Below, in pieces: positions 42,810-50,762 of a DNA stretch of 64,000 bases. The stretch lies in NCBI RefSeq assembly GCF_003312875.1, contig NZ_CP015163.1, positions 5,270,001 through 5,334,000 of the forward strand, given 5' to 3'. This DNA comes from Amycolatopsis albispora. GTDB taxonomy: Bacteria; Actinomycetota; Actinomycetes; Mycobacteriales; Pseudonocardiaceae. The notes beneath the pieces were generated by a model. The model made no database searches, was not told where the DNA came from, and worked only from the letters and a program-made list of their open reading frames with translations. Both the position numbers and the translations under genes were made by a program. How positions within the stretch are numbered: the first letter of the stretch is position 1; the number at the start of each line of letters is the position of its first letter.

Positions 42810-43843
42810 AGGCCAGTGGGCGAGGACGGGGCCGTCTCGGCTGCGGCCGCCCCGGTTTGGGCTGGCTCGGTCGTGACCGTGTCGGGCTCCGCACCGGCCA
42901 GCGAATCGGCAGAGGCAGCCGCTGGGGTGGCCGGGGTGGTGCGGGTGCGGATCCAGCTGGCCGTGACGGCGACGGCGAGCAGGAGGGCGACCACGGCCAG
43001 CGAGAACCAGGTGGGGATCTTGTAGAGGTCGAGCAGCAGCATCTTGATGCCGACCCACACCAGCACCAGGGCGAGGCCTAGCTTGAGGTAGATGAAGCGG
43101 TGCATCAGGTCGGCGAGCAGGAAGTACATGGCGCGCAGGCCCAGGATGGCGAAGGCGTTGGAGGTGAACACCAGGAACGGCTGCTGGGTGATGGCGAAGA
43201 TCGCCGGGATGGAGTCGACGGCGAAGACGATGTCGGTGACCTCGACCAGCACCAGCACCGCCAACAGAGGGGTGGCCACCCAGCGCCCGGCCTGGCGCAC
43301 CAGGAACTTCTGCCCGTGGTACTCCTCGGTGGTGGGGATGACCTTGCGGAACAGGCGCAGCACGACGCTGCGGTCGGGGTCGATGGTCTCGTTGCGGTGC
43401 ACGGCCATCCGGACACCGGTGGCGACCAGGAAGGCGCCGAACACGTACAGGATCCAGGCGAAGGACGCGATGAGCACCGAGCCCGCGGCGATGAACACCG
43501 CCCGGAACACCAGTGCGCCGAGCACGCCGTAGAACAGCACGCGGTGCTGGTACTCGCGGGGAACGGCGAAGTAGCCGAAGATGATCGCGAAGACGAACAC
43601 GTTGTCCACCGCGAGGGACTTCTCGATCACGTAGCCCGCGAAGTACTGGGCGGCGAACTCGCTGCCCCACGCCCACCACACGATCGCGCCGAACCCGAGG
43701 CCGAGCGCGACCCACACCGCCGACCAGGCGGCGGCCTCGCGGACCCCGACCACGTGTGCGCGGCGGTGGGCGAACAGGTCGATCGCGAGCATCACCAGGA
43801 TCACGCCGAGCACCGCGGCCCACGCCCACAACGGAACAACCAC
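42794..43843 (-). CDS. TerC-family membrane protein (first copy)
   Basis: Integral membrane protein of about 349 residues of the TerC/Alx family. Seen: EKSLAVDNVFVFAIIFGYFAVP and VEVTDIVFAVDSIPAIFAI, the two Asp-bearing signature helices; about nine membrane segments; a Ser/Thr/Ala-rich cytosolic tail. Members such as Alx and YceF-type TerC proteins export Mn2+ or help metalate exported enzymes. GTG at 43843 has GGAGG 9 bases upstream, buried in the riboswitch hairpin. Regulation by Mn2+ is strongly suggested by the leader. Confidence 0.92.
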   Translation of the reverse strand: MVVPLWAWAAVLGVILVMLAIDLFAHRRAHVVGVREAAAWSAVWVALGLGFGAIVWWAWGSEFAAQYFAGYVIEKSLAVDNVFVFAIIFGYFAVPREYQHRVLFYGVLGALVFRAVFIAAGSVLIASFAWILYVFGAFLVATGVRMAVHRNETIDPDRSVVLRLFRKVIPTTEEYHGQKFLVRQAGRWVATPLLAVLVLVEVTDIVFAVDSIPAIFAITQQPFLVFTSNAFAILGLRAMYFLLADLMHRFIYLKLGLALVLVWVGIKMLLLDLYKIPTWFSLAVVALLLAVAVTASWIRTRTTPATPAAASADSLAGAEPDTVTTEPAQTGAAAAETAPSSPTGLSTRD

Positions 43844-43851
43844 AGTCAAGC

Positions 43852-43990
43852 ACCTCCGGTCACGTCGAGTGAAACCGGAGGTCTCCCCAACCGCCAGAGC
43901 ACGTGCGCTGGGTCCGGTGGCGCCGGGACCGGGCAGCCATCGAACTGCCGTAATGACGATCCCGGACGTGGTGGGTACTCCCCTCCGCAC
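43852..43990 (-). promoter_or_regulatory. yybP-ykoY-like (Mn2+) riboswitch with SD-sequestering hairpin
   Basis: On the minus strand the leader has the hallmark GGGGAGTAC (43983-43975) and, ~90 bases later, GGGGAGACC (43888-43880). CGGAGG (43987-43982) can pair with CCTCCG (43881-43876) as the closing stem. The same 3' strand, ACCTCCGGT (43882-43874), can instead pair with ACCGGAGGT (43860-43852), which contains the GGAGG ribosome site of terC. So closing the aptamer frees translation. Family known to sense Mn2+. Confidence 0.82.
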
Positions 43991-43992
43991 CA

Positions 43993-44057
43993 CCAGAATG
44001 ACGAAATACGGTTCGCCTGTCAAGGCTTGACTGGCGAACCGTACTTCGTCAATCTGG
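43993..44057. promoter_or_regulatory. 65-bp palindromic two-way promoter
   Basis: Two 25-bp arms with two mismatches, centred on 44025. Minus strand: TTGACA (44023-44018), 17-base spacer, CATTCT (44000-43995), leading straight into the riboswitch. Plus strand: TTGACT (44027-44032), 17-base spacer, CAATCT (44050-44055), leading to the 44113 gene. The boxes are mirror images. Confidence 0.65.
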
Positions 44058-44112
44058 AAATGAGGCCAGCGCGCGGCCTCCTCGATCCGTGCCGTGGAAA
44101 GCAGGTCCGCTG

Positions 44113-44610
44113 ATGCCCGCCCAGTGCACAACCCTCGTCTGCGTCGTCGACGCCACCGATCCCGCGCCGGCCGCCGAGCTGCCCGCGGCGGTCGAACTGA
44201 TCGCCGACCACGGCCACCTCGTGCTCGCCGTGCTGCACCCGCCGCCGGGGCTCACGCTCAACGCGCGGCTGATCGCCTGGCAGCAGGTCCGCCGGGAGCA
44301 GGTCACCGCCGCGGCGCTCGCTCCCGCGCTGTCACGGCTCCCGTCATCCGGGCTGGCCGAGCGGGGCGTGCGGATCCACACCACCGCGTGGCATCACCGT
44401 CGCGGGCCGGGCGGCCGGCATCGGCGCGTGGCCGCCGCCCTGCTGCGACTGTGCCGAGTGCACGACGCCGACGTGCTCGTGTTGCCCGCCCATCCTCGCG
44501 CCGAGCTCCTCACGCCTGCGACCTGCCAGTACCTGCTCGGCCTCACTCAACCTCGGCTGCGGATCCGCCGCGCAGACGAGCACACCCTGCCCGACGCGAT
44601 GCTGGTCTGA
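44113..44610 (+). CDS. Universal-stress-like hypothetical protein
   Basis: About 165 residues. Seen: an opening TTLVCVVDATDP, a middle HGHLVLAVLHPPPGL and a late ALLRLCRVHDADVLVLPAH, a strand-helix pattern that resembles a USP/Rossmann-like fold; no ATP-binding GxxG motif is clear. No membrane segments. ATG at 44113 has AGCAGG upstream. Driven from the same palindromic promoter region as terC, so probably part of the same response. Confidence 0.6.
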   Translation: MPAQCTTLVCVVDATDPAPAAELPAAVELIADHGHLVLAVLHPPPGLTLNARLIAWQQVRREQVTAAALAPALSRLPSSGLAERGVRIHTTAWHHRRGPGGRHRRVAAALLRLCRVHDADVLVLPAHPRAELLTPATCQYLLGLTQPRLRIRRADEHTLPDAMLV

Positions 44611-44686
44611 TCACACCCGGTCGAGCAGCTCCCCGCCGATCCGGACCCCGCGCCGACAGCGGCATCGAGAGTGGAAGGAATGCCTT

Positions 44687-45178
44687 ATGGTCGGCCCCAT
44701 GCGGCCTGCCGAACCCCCACCCGACCACGCCCTCCCCACCCCAGCGGGCTCGGATCCCACCGACTCCGGCACGGTGGATTCTGGCGTGGTGGATGCTGGT
44801 GCGGAACCGGCCGACGCCGCCGCGTCGCAGACGCCAGGGTCGTGGATGTTCCTGAGCAACCACGCCCACGTGCTGCTCTGCCTGGCCGCCGACCCGCACC
44901 AGACCCTGCCCGTCATCGCCCAGAAGGTCGGCATCACCACCCGCGCCGTCCAGCTCATCCTCACCGACCTCATCCAGGGCGGCTACATCGAGCGCACCAA
45001 AGTCGGCCGCCGCAACCACTACCGCATCAACCCCGACGGCCATCTGCGCCACCCGCTGGAAGCCCACCACCGCATCGCCGACCTCATCACCGCCGTCGGT
45101 CCCGCCACCCCTGACGATGCTCGTGATGCTTCGGCTGACGGCGCCTCGACTCCTCCGCGTCGTCGCCGCACCGGATAA
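44687..45178 (+). CDS. Winged-helix regulator
   Basis: A 163-residue regulator. Seen: a ~45-residue Pro/Asp-rich disordered start, then WMFLSNHAHVLLCLAADPHQ, a winged helix with VGITTRAVQLILTDLIQGG and wing KVGRRNHYRINPDG, and a short helical tail. Close paralogue of the 99-residue regulator at 51632-51931. GGAAGGA precedes the ATG. It may control terC or the neighbouring stress gene; not shown. Confidence 0.82.
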   Translation: MVGPMRPAEPPPDHALPTPAGSDPTDSGTVDSGVVDAGAEPADAAASQTPGSWMFLSNHAHVLLCLAADPHQTLPVIAQKVGITTRAVQLILTDLIQGGYIERTKVGRRNHYRINPDGHLRHPLEAHHRIADLITAVGPATPDDARDASADGASTPPRRRRTG

Positions 45179-45474
45179 CTCGCCACCCTTGGTAAACGAA
45201 CCACAGTTCGTCATTCTCGACGTTGAGGGGGAGTACCTCAACGACCAAGCCCCGCGTCGTCAACACGATCTGGCCGACCCGGATCCGGCGCAGGCACCCG
45301 CCGCCCCACCGCGCGGGTCCAGGAAACCTCACGCCACCGACGCCAGCACCACCAAGCACGCCCTGGCAAGGGCTACGTGGCGTGGCCGGGCGGTGTGCGG
45401 ACAGGACCTCGCGACGACCAGCGCCCCTCTCGCTTCGCACCCCACACTGACACGCCACCCGGGACGGCGTGTGT
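45179..45474. other. 296-bp spacer with hairpins and a 19-bp repeated motif
   Basis: CGTTGAGG (45221-45228) pairs with CCTCAACG (45236-45243), a terminator-like hairpin 43 bp after the winged-helix gene. On the minus strand 45214-45196 reads AATGACGAACTGTGGTTCG, a match to the arms of the 43993-44057 palindrome. No gene seen. Confidence 0.45.
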
Positions 45475-45585
45475 TCATCGTGGCGGGCGGGGCGGCACCA
45501 ACGCTGCGCAGGTGATGACCAACGCCAGCAGAATGAGTGCCGTGACAGCGATGTCGATGAGGAATCCGGTGAGCATGGTGAACAT
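45475..45585 (-). CDS. 36-residue single-span membrane protein downstream of TerC
   Basis: Begins 3 bp after the stop of the second terC: GAGAAGGA then ATG at 45585. It encodes MFTMLTGFLIDIAVTALILL and a further 16 residues ending PPRPPR, i.e. one membrane helix with a positive tail. Small membrane peptides that modulate transporters are common; a TerC partner is inferred from position only. Confidence 0.5.
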   Translation of the reverse strand: MFTMLTGFLIDIAVTALILLALVITCAALVPPRPPR

Positions 45586-45587
45586 GG

Positions 45588-46625
45588 TCAGTCCTTCTCA
45601 ATCACGTGCTGCTCGGCTCGGCGGCGGGTGCGCAGGCTCGCCGCGATGACGACGGCGAGGATGGCCACGATGACAGCGAGGGAGACCGGCGTGGGGATCT
45701 GCGGGGTGGCCGGCCAGATTCCGTGGGCCCAGTGCAACACCAGTTTCAGACCGATGAACGCGAGAATGACCGCCAGGCCGTGGTTGAGATAGACGAGCTT
45801 GGCCAGCGTGGCGTGGAGCACGAAGTAGAGCGCGCGCAGGCCGAGCAGCGCGAAGGCGTTGGTGGCGAATACCAGGTAGGGGTCCGCGGTGATGCCGTAG
45901 ACCGCGGGGACCGAGTCCACGGCGAACACCACGTCGGTCACGAACACCGCGGCGACCACCACCGCAAGCGGCGTGAGCGCGCGTCGTCCGTGCTCCCGTA
46001 CGGTCAGCCGGGTGCCTCGGTAGTCGTCGGTGACGGGCATGAACCTGCGGAGCAGTCGCACGATACGCATCTGGGATACGTCGCGGCCCGCGAAGGCCGA
46101 ACCGGTGTGCACCTCGTGCAGGATCTTGCCCGCGGACACGAGCAGGATCAGGCCGAAGAGGAGGAACGCCCAGGTGCCTGCCTGCAGCAGCGCCGCGCCC
46201 GCCGCGATGAAGATGCCCCGCAGGACCAGGGCACCGGCGATGCCGTACAGCAGCACCCGTTGCTGAATGGGGGACGGGACCGCGAACCCGGCCAGGATCA
46301 GCATGAACACGAACAGGTTGTCCACCGACAGTGACTTCTCCACCACGAAGCCGGTGATGAACTCCAGTGCCGGCCCGCTGTCGAACACCGCCCACAGCCA
46401 GATCCCGAACAGGACGGGCAGCGTGAGATAGAACACCGACCAGCCAATCGCTTCCCGTATCGACACCTCGTGGGGACGGCGGGTGACGGCGAAATCGGTG
46501 ACGAGGAGGCCGAGTATTACGGCGATGCTGGCGACCCACAACCAGGGCGACCCGATCGACGAGGACCCCACCGAGTCGGCGGGCGCGGCCACGGACAGAG
46601 ACGACACCACGGGATGAAAGGGCAC
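45588..46625 (-). CDS. TerC-family membrane protein (second copy)
   Basis: About 345 residues, paralogue of the protein at 42794-43843. Seen: EKSLSVDNLFVFMLILAGFA and VFVTDVVFAVDSVPAVYGI signature helices and the same helix layout; the C-terminal tail is shorter. GTG at 46625 has GGAGG 5 bases upstream, part of the riboswitch switching hairpin. Two TerC paralogues under the same type of riboswitch within 4 kb point to gene duplication with conserved Mn2+ control. Confidence 0.92.
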   Translation of the reverse strand: MPFHPVVSSLSVAAPADSVGSSSIGSPWLWVASIAVILGLLVTDFAVTRRPHEVSIREAIGWSVFYLTLPVLFGIWLWAVFDSGPALEFITGFVVEKSLSVDNLFVFMLILAGFAVPSPIQQRVLLYGIAGALVLRGIFIAAGAALLQAGTWAFLLFGLILLVSAGKILHEVHTGSAFAGRDVSQMRIVRLLRRFMPVTDDYRGTRLTVREHGRRALTPLAVVVAAVFVTDVVFAVDSVPAVYGITADPYLVFATNAFALLGLRALYFVLHATLAKLVYLNHGLAVILAFIGLKLVLHWAHGIWPATPQIPTPVSLAVIVAILAVVIAASLRTRRRAEQHVIEKD

Positions 46626-46627
46626 GA

Positions 46628-46748
46628 AGACCTCCGCGCACGGACGACGTTCGAGGTCTCCTTCACCCTGGTGAGGGCGGTCGCCCGGGGACACCATGGG
46701 GTGTCCGTATTGACCAGGCAGACACTTAGGGAAGTACTCCCCTCTGCA
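46628..46748 (-). promoter_or_regulatory. yybP-ykoY-like (Mn2+) riboswitch of second terC
   Basis: Minus strand: GGGGAGTAC at 46742-46734 and GGAGACC at 46661-46655. AGACCTC (46659-46653) can pair with GAGGTCT (46634-46628), which overlaps the GGAGG ribosome site. Same switching layout as the leader of the first terC; the sequence between the boxes differs. Confidence 0.78.
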
Positions 46749-46751
46749 CGC

Positions 46752-46780
46752 AGTGTCACTGGCCGGAATGTGGCTGTCAA
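46752..46780 (-). promoter_or_regulatory. Promoter of second terC
   Basis: TTGACA at 46780-46775, 17-base spacer, GACACT at 46757-46752; the expected start lies just before the riboswitch. The -35 box and spacing equal those of the first terC promoter. Confidence 0.5.
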
Positions 46781-46812
46781 GGTTGATCGGGGGTGGATCT
46801 AGGATCGGTGGC

Positions 46813-48129
46813 GTGAGGCGCGCCGGGGTATGGCAGTGGCTGGACGGTCACGTCGACCATGAGCGGGGGGTGGGGGTCGCTGCTGGTGGGGTGGTGTCGC
46901 AGGCCCCGACGACCGTGGTCATCGAGCGGCTGCTGCGCACGCTCGGCCGGCCCGAGCAGCGGGTGCCGGTGATCCTGGTGGCCGGCACCAACGGCAAGAG
47001 CACGACCGCCCGGATCCTGGCCGCGGTGCTGGCGGGCAGTGGACTGCGGGTCGGGTTGTACACCAGTCCTCATCTGCACCGGCCGCAGGAGCGGATCACC
47101 ATCGATGGTGTCACGATCACCGACGACGAGTTGGCGGCGGTGCTCGACCCGCTGGTGGCGGACGAGCGCACCGCGTCAGAGCTGGGGCGGCCCAGTTGGT
47201 TCGAATTGATGACCGCGGCCGCGGTGGGCTGGTTCGCCGACCAACGTGTTGATGTCGCGGTGGTCGAGACCGGTCTGGGTGGCAGCGGCGACGCGACCGC
47301 CGCGCTCGGCGCCGGCCTGGTGGTGGTCACGTCGGTGGGCGTCGACCACGTCGAGTACTTCGGTGACACGCGGTGGGACAACGCCGTGGCTGAGGCTGGC
47401 GCGGTTCCTGAGGGCGCGACCGTGGTGCTAGCCGAAGCGGACCCGGCCATGCACCCGCCGTTCCTGGGCCGCCGCCCCTCGCGCGTGGTGACCGTGGATC
47501 GTGACTTCGGCGTGGCCGCCGACGCGCCGGTCGCGGATGGCCGGACGGTGTCGCTGTTCACGCCCGGGGCGACTTATGACGACGTTTTCCTGCGTCTGCT
47601 GGCACCGTGGCAGGCGGCGAACGCGGCGACGGCGTTGGCCGCCGCCGAGGTGTGGCTGGCCCGGCCGGTGGCCGACCAGGTGGTGCGGGCGGTCTGCGGG
47701 GCGCTGCGGGCTTCGGGCCGCTTTGAGCTTGTCCACACCCCCGGCCCTGTGCTGATGGACGGCGCCCACAACGAGGAAGCGGCCACCGCGCTGGCACGGG
47801 CGCTGCGGGAGCGGTTCGACGGCGTCTCCCGCACCGTGGTGGTCGGTATGACCGGGACCCGCGCGCCGGAGGCGTTTCTGAGTGCCCTGGGGGTCGGGGC
47901 TGGTGACTGGGTGATCTGCACCTCGCCCCGGACACCGCGAGCGGTGCCGCTCGCCAGGCTCGCCGCCGCCGCGCGGGCGGTGGGCGCAGGATCGGTCGCG
48001 GTCGAGGCGGATGTGGGTGATGCGGTGCGCCGCGCGGCGGCGGCGAATGATAGCACGCTCACGGTAGTTACCGGGTCGCTCTATGTGATCGGCGAGGCGC
48101 TGCCCGTCGTGCGAGCGCTGGTGACGTGA
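46813..48129 (+). CDS. folC: FolC-like Mur-ligase family enzyme
   Basis: About 438 residues, ATP-dependent ligase of the folylpolyglutamate/dihydrofolate synthase family in the cytosol. Seen: P-loop ILVAGTNGKSTTARI, LYTSPHLHRPQERI, the ligase Glu-His region VETGLGGSGDATAAL and VDHVEYFG, and the C-terminal DGAHNEEAA. Slightly short for a bifunctional FolC and without the usual long C-terminal extension. A core folC is expected elsewhere, so this may be a specialised paralogue. GTG at 46813 is preferred because earlier starts overlap the terC promoter. Confidence 0.8.
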   Translation: MRRAGVWQWLDGHVDHERGVGVAAGGVVSQAPTTVVIERLLRTLGRPEQRVPVILVAGTNGKSTTARILAAVLAGSGLRVGLYTSPHLHRPQERITIDGVTITDDELAAVLDPLVADERTASELGRPSWFELMTAAAVGWFADQRVDVAVVETGLGGSGDATAALGAGLVVVTSVGVDHVEYFGDTRWDNAVAEAGAVPEGATVVLAEADPAMHPPFLGRRPSRVVTVDRDFGVAADAPVADGRTVSLFTPGATYDDVFLRLLAPWQAANAATALAAAEVWLARPVADQVVRAVCGALRASGRFELVHTPGPVLMDGAHNEEAATALARALRERFDGVSRTVVVGMTGTRAPEAFLSALGVGAGDWVICTSPRTPRAVPLARLAAAARAVGAGSVAVEADVGDAVRRAAAANDSTLTVVTGSLYVIGEALPVVRALVT

Positions 48130-48281
48130 CCACCCGTGCTGCCCGGGCTGAGCGCCGCGCGTGCTGATCGGGAAGAGAGGGTACGAGATCCGGTCTCGAA
48201 ATGGGTCCGGCGGCGCGGGGGCAACGGTGATCGCGCGAGCCGGTGGTGTGTCAGACTGCAGTGGTGAGGGGTGAACGGGTG

Positions 48282-49397
48282 ATGTCGGATCAACCAGGCA
48301 TCGCGCCTGAGCGCGTGGGACTCGATGTGGAACGCGCTGCTGGCACCCTGCGCGCGGGTGGGCTGGTCGCGTTCCCGACCGAGACCGTGTACGGGCTCGG
48401 CGCGGACGCGGAGAACGTCGACGCGGTGGAGCGTGTCTTCGCCGTGAAGGGGCGGCCCTCGACGCACCCGCTGATCGTGCACCTCAGCGGGGCGCGTCAG
48501 CTCCCCGACTGGGTCGCGGAGGTGCCCGACGCGGCGCGCCGCGTCGCTGACCGTTTCTGGCCTGGCCCGGTGACCCTGGTTCTTCGTCGGGGCCGCCGTG
48601 TTCCCCGCGCGGTCACCGGCGGTCTGGAGACGGTCGCGCTGCGGGTGCCCGACCATCCGGTCGCCCGCGCGCTGCTCACGGCGTTCGGTGGCGGTGTGGC
48701 GGCGCCATCGGCCAACCGTTTCGGCTCGGTCAGTCCCACGGCGGCTGCTCATGTTGGCGACGGGTTGGGCGCCGACGTCGACTACGTGCTGGACGGCGGC
48801 CCCTGTGCGGTGGGTGTCGAGTCCACGATCGTCGACCTCACCGGCGCACCTGCGATACTGCGCCCAGGCGGCGTGACACGAGAGGATCTTGAGCGCGCAC
48901 TGGGTTGCTCCGTGCCGGTGCGGGCGAGGAGTGCCGTACGCGTTCCGGGCCAGCATCCGTCGCACTACGCGCCGAGGGCACGGGTTGTCCTGGTCGAGCC
49001 GGGCCAGGTGATCGGCCACGCCGAGTACCTGGCAGCGCAGGGCCGGCGCGTCGGCGTCCTGCTGCCGCCCGAGTTCGCGGGCGGTGCCGGTGCGTGTGCC
49101 GGGCAGCGCGTTATCGCGGTGCCGGACTCGGGTGCGCGGTACGCGCGGCGGCTTTTCGAGTTCCTCCGTGACTTCGACCGGCATGAGTGCGAGGTCGTGG
49201 TGGCCTCGGTTCCTACCCCGGACGGGCTCGGATTGGCGATCGCGGATCGGCTCCGCCGAGCGGCCGGGTCGCGCAGCCAGACGGCCGCGACTCCGGGCTG
49301 CTCAGCGGTTGCTGAGCGCGGCGACGAGGTGTTCGAGGTGGGCGGCGCGGGATGCTTTGATCAGGACGAGATCGTCGGGACGAAGGATTCGACTTAG
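48282..49397 (+). CDS. sua5: L-threonylcarbamoyladenylate synthase (Sua5 type)
   Basis: About 371 residues. Makes threonylcarbamoyl-AMP from Thr, bicarbonate and ATP for tRNA t6A37. Seen: YrdC domain with AFPTETVYGLGADA, VFAVKGRPSTHPLIVH, FWPGPVTLVL and APSANRFGSVSPT; linker RVPGQHPSHYAPRA; then the Sua5 domain. ATG at 48282. The last ~30 residues run antisense into the end of murF (96-bp convergent overlap), unusual and possibly a recent read-through extension. An essential copy is expected elsewhere, so this could be a paralogue. Confidence 0.88.
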   Translation: MSDQPGIAPERVGLDVERAAGTLRAGGLVAFPTETVYGLGADAENVDAVERVFAVKGRPSTHPLIVHLSGARQLPDWVAEVPDAARRVADRFWPGPVTLVLRRGRRVPRAVTGGLETVALRVPDHPVARALLTAFGGGVAAPSANRFGSVSPTAAAHVGDGLGADVDYVLDGGPCAVGVESTIVDLTGAPAILRPGGVTREDLERALGCSVPVRARSAVRVPGQHPSHYAPRARVVLVEPGQVIGHAEYLAAQGRRVGVLLPPEFAGGAGACAGQRVIAVPDSGARYARRLFEFLRDFDRHECEVVVASVPTPDGLGLAIADRLRRAAGSRSQTAATPGCSAVAERGDEVFEVGGAGCFDQDEIVGTKDST

Positions 49398-50690
49398 CAC
49401 GTCGTGGGCGGCCTGGCTGTCGGGAACGGCGATGATGTCGAGGGTGCTGTGCTCGGTGTCGGCCGCGTCGGCGATCAGAGGCGCGGTCCGGGTGCCGATG
49501 GTGATCAGGACGTCGAGGCCGGCGCGTGCGGCGAGCACGCCGAGGTGGTGGTGGGCGCCAGCGGCGTGGTCGCCGAGGTCGGCCATCTCGCCGAGGACGG
49601 CGATCCGGCGGCGGGCGGACATGGTGCTCAGGGTGGTCAGCGCGGCGGCCATGGAGTCGGGGTTGGCGTTGTAGGCGTCGTGGAGGAGCGTGACCCCGTC
49701 GCCCCGCACGATGGTTTGCATGCGCCCGCCGCTGGCGGGTTCAGCGGCGCTCAGGGCATCGGCGATGGTGTGGTGGTCAAGGCCGAGGCCGAGGGCGAGG
49801 GCGGCGACGGCGAGGGCGTTGCCGACGTGGTGCCGGCCGGTCAGGCGGAGCGTGACGGGTGCCGTGCCCTCGGGAGTGTGCAGGGTGAAGCACGCCCGGC
49901 CGCGCGGCGTGACGTGCACATCTCGGGCGTATACGCCGTTGGGGTGGGGGCGCTGGCTCCACCAGCGGGTGCGGGCGGGGGTGAGCGGGGCCATCGCGGC
50001 GACGAGCGGATCGTCGGCGTTGAGGATGGCCAGCCCACCGTGGTCTGCAGAGGGGAGCCCGGTCAGTAGTTCGCTTTTGGCCGCGGCGATCCCGGTTTGC
50101 CCGTCGGGGTATTGACCGAGGTGGGCGGTGCCGACGTTGAGCACGACCCCGACGTGGGGGGTGACCAGGCCGCACAGGTAGCTGAGGTGTCCACGGCCCC
50201 GGGCGCCCATTTCCAGGATGAGGTAGCGGGTGTCGGGGGTGGCGCGCAGGACAGTGAGGGGAAAACCGAGCTCGTTGTTGAAGGAGCGGTCTGTGGCGGC
50301 GACCGGGCCGTGGTGTGCCAGGACCTGGGTGGCGAGATCTTTGGTCGTGGTCTTGCCGTTCGACCCGGTGATGCCGATCACGGTGGCCGGCAGTCGGTCT
50401 GCCACGTGGCGAGCCAGGTCGCCGAGCGCGCGGGTCACGTCGGTGACCTGGACGGCAGGGGCGGGCACCGGGCGTGCGGCCAGCACCAGGGCGGCTCCCG
50501 CAGCGAGGGCCGCTGATGCGTGGTAGTGCCCGTCGGTGCGCCGGCCGGGGAGGGCGGCGAACACGCCGCCGGGGTGGACCTGGCGGGAGTCGATGCTGGC
50601 GGGTGCGGTCACCAGCAGCGACGGGTCGGTCCCCGGGACGAGGTGACCGTCGGTGGCCGCGGCGATCGCGGCGGCGGTCAGGGGGATCAT
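49302..50690 (-). CDS. murF: MurF-type D-Ala-D-Ala-adding ligase
   Basis: A 462-residue cytosolic ligase that adds D-Ala-D-Ala to UDP-MurNAc-tripeptide. Seen: N-terminal substrate domain with SIDSRQVHPGGVFAALPG, P-loop VIGITGSNGKTTTKD, SFNNELGFPLTVL, LEMGARGRGHL and C-terminal DAYNANPDSMAAAL. Lies outside any dcw cluster, so probably an extra copy; such copies can give tolerance to wall-active compounds or serve another peptide ligation. AAGGAG lies 9 bases before the ATG. Confidence 0.9.
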   Translation of the reverse strand: MIPLTAAAIAAATDGHLVPGTDPSLLVTAPASIDSRQVHPGGVFAALPGRRTDGHYHASAALAAGAALVLAARPVPAPAVQVTDVTRALGDLARHVADRLPATVIGITGSNGKTTTKDLATQVLAHHGPVAATDRSFNNELGFPLTVLRATPDTRYLILEMGARGRGHLSYLCGLVTPHVGVVLNVGTAHLGQYPDGQTGIAAAKSELLTGLPSADHGGLAILNADDPLVAAMAPLTPARTRWWSQRPHPNGVYARDVHVTPRGRACFTLHTPEGTAPVTLRLTGRHHVGNALAVAALALGLGLDHHTIADALSAAEPASGGRMQTIVRGDGVTLLHDAYNANPDSMAAALTTLSTMSARRRIAVLGEMADLGDHAAGAHHHLGVLAARAGLDVLITIGTRTAPLIADAADTEHSTLDIIAVPDSQAAHDVLSRILRPDDLVLIKASRAAHLEHLVAALSNR

Positions 50691-50762
50691 CGTGGTGACG
50701 CTCCTTCGGACGTGCAGTGGCTGGGGCCGGCCGGGTGGGTCTGCGGGGGTGGTGTCCGGGGG

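Noticed and set aside
45221..45243. GGGGGAGTACC on the plus strand, resembling the 5' box of the Mn2+ riboswitch
   Set aside because: No GGAGACC partner or downstream terC-type gene on that strand; the segment is explained by a simple hairpin.
45087..45458. Minus-strand frame containing GLVVEVLPLNVENDELWFVY
   Set aside because: It is largely antisense to the winged-helix gene and its appealing stretch is explained by the repeated DNA motif and the hairpin there; no good start site.
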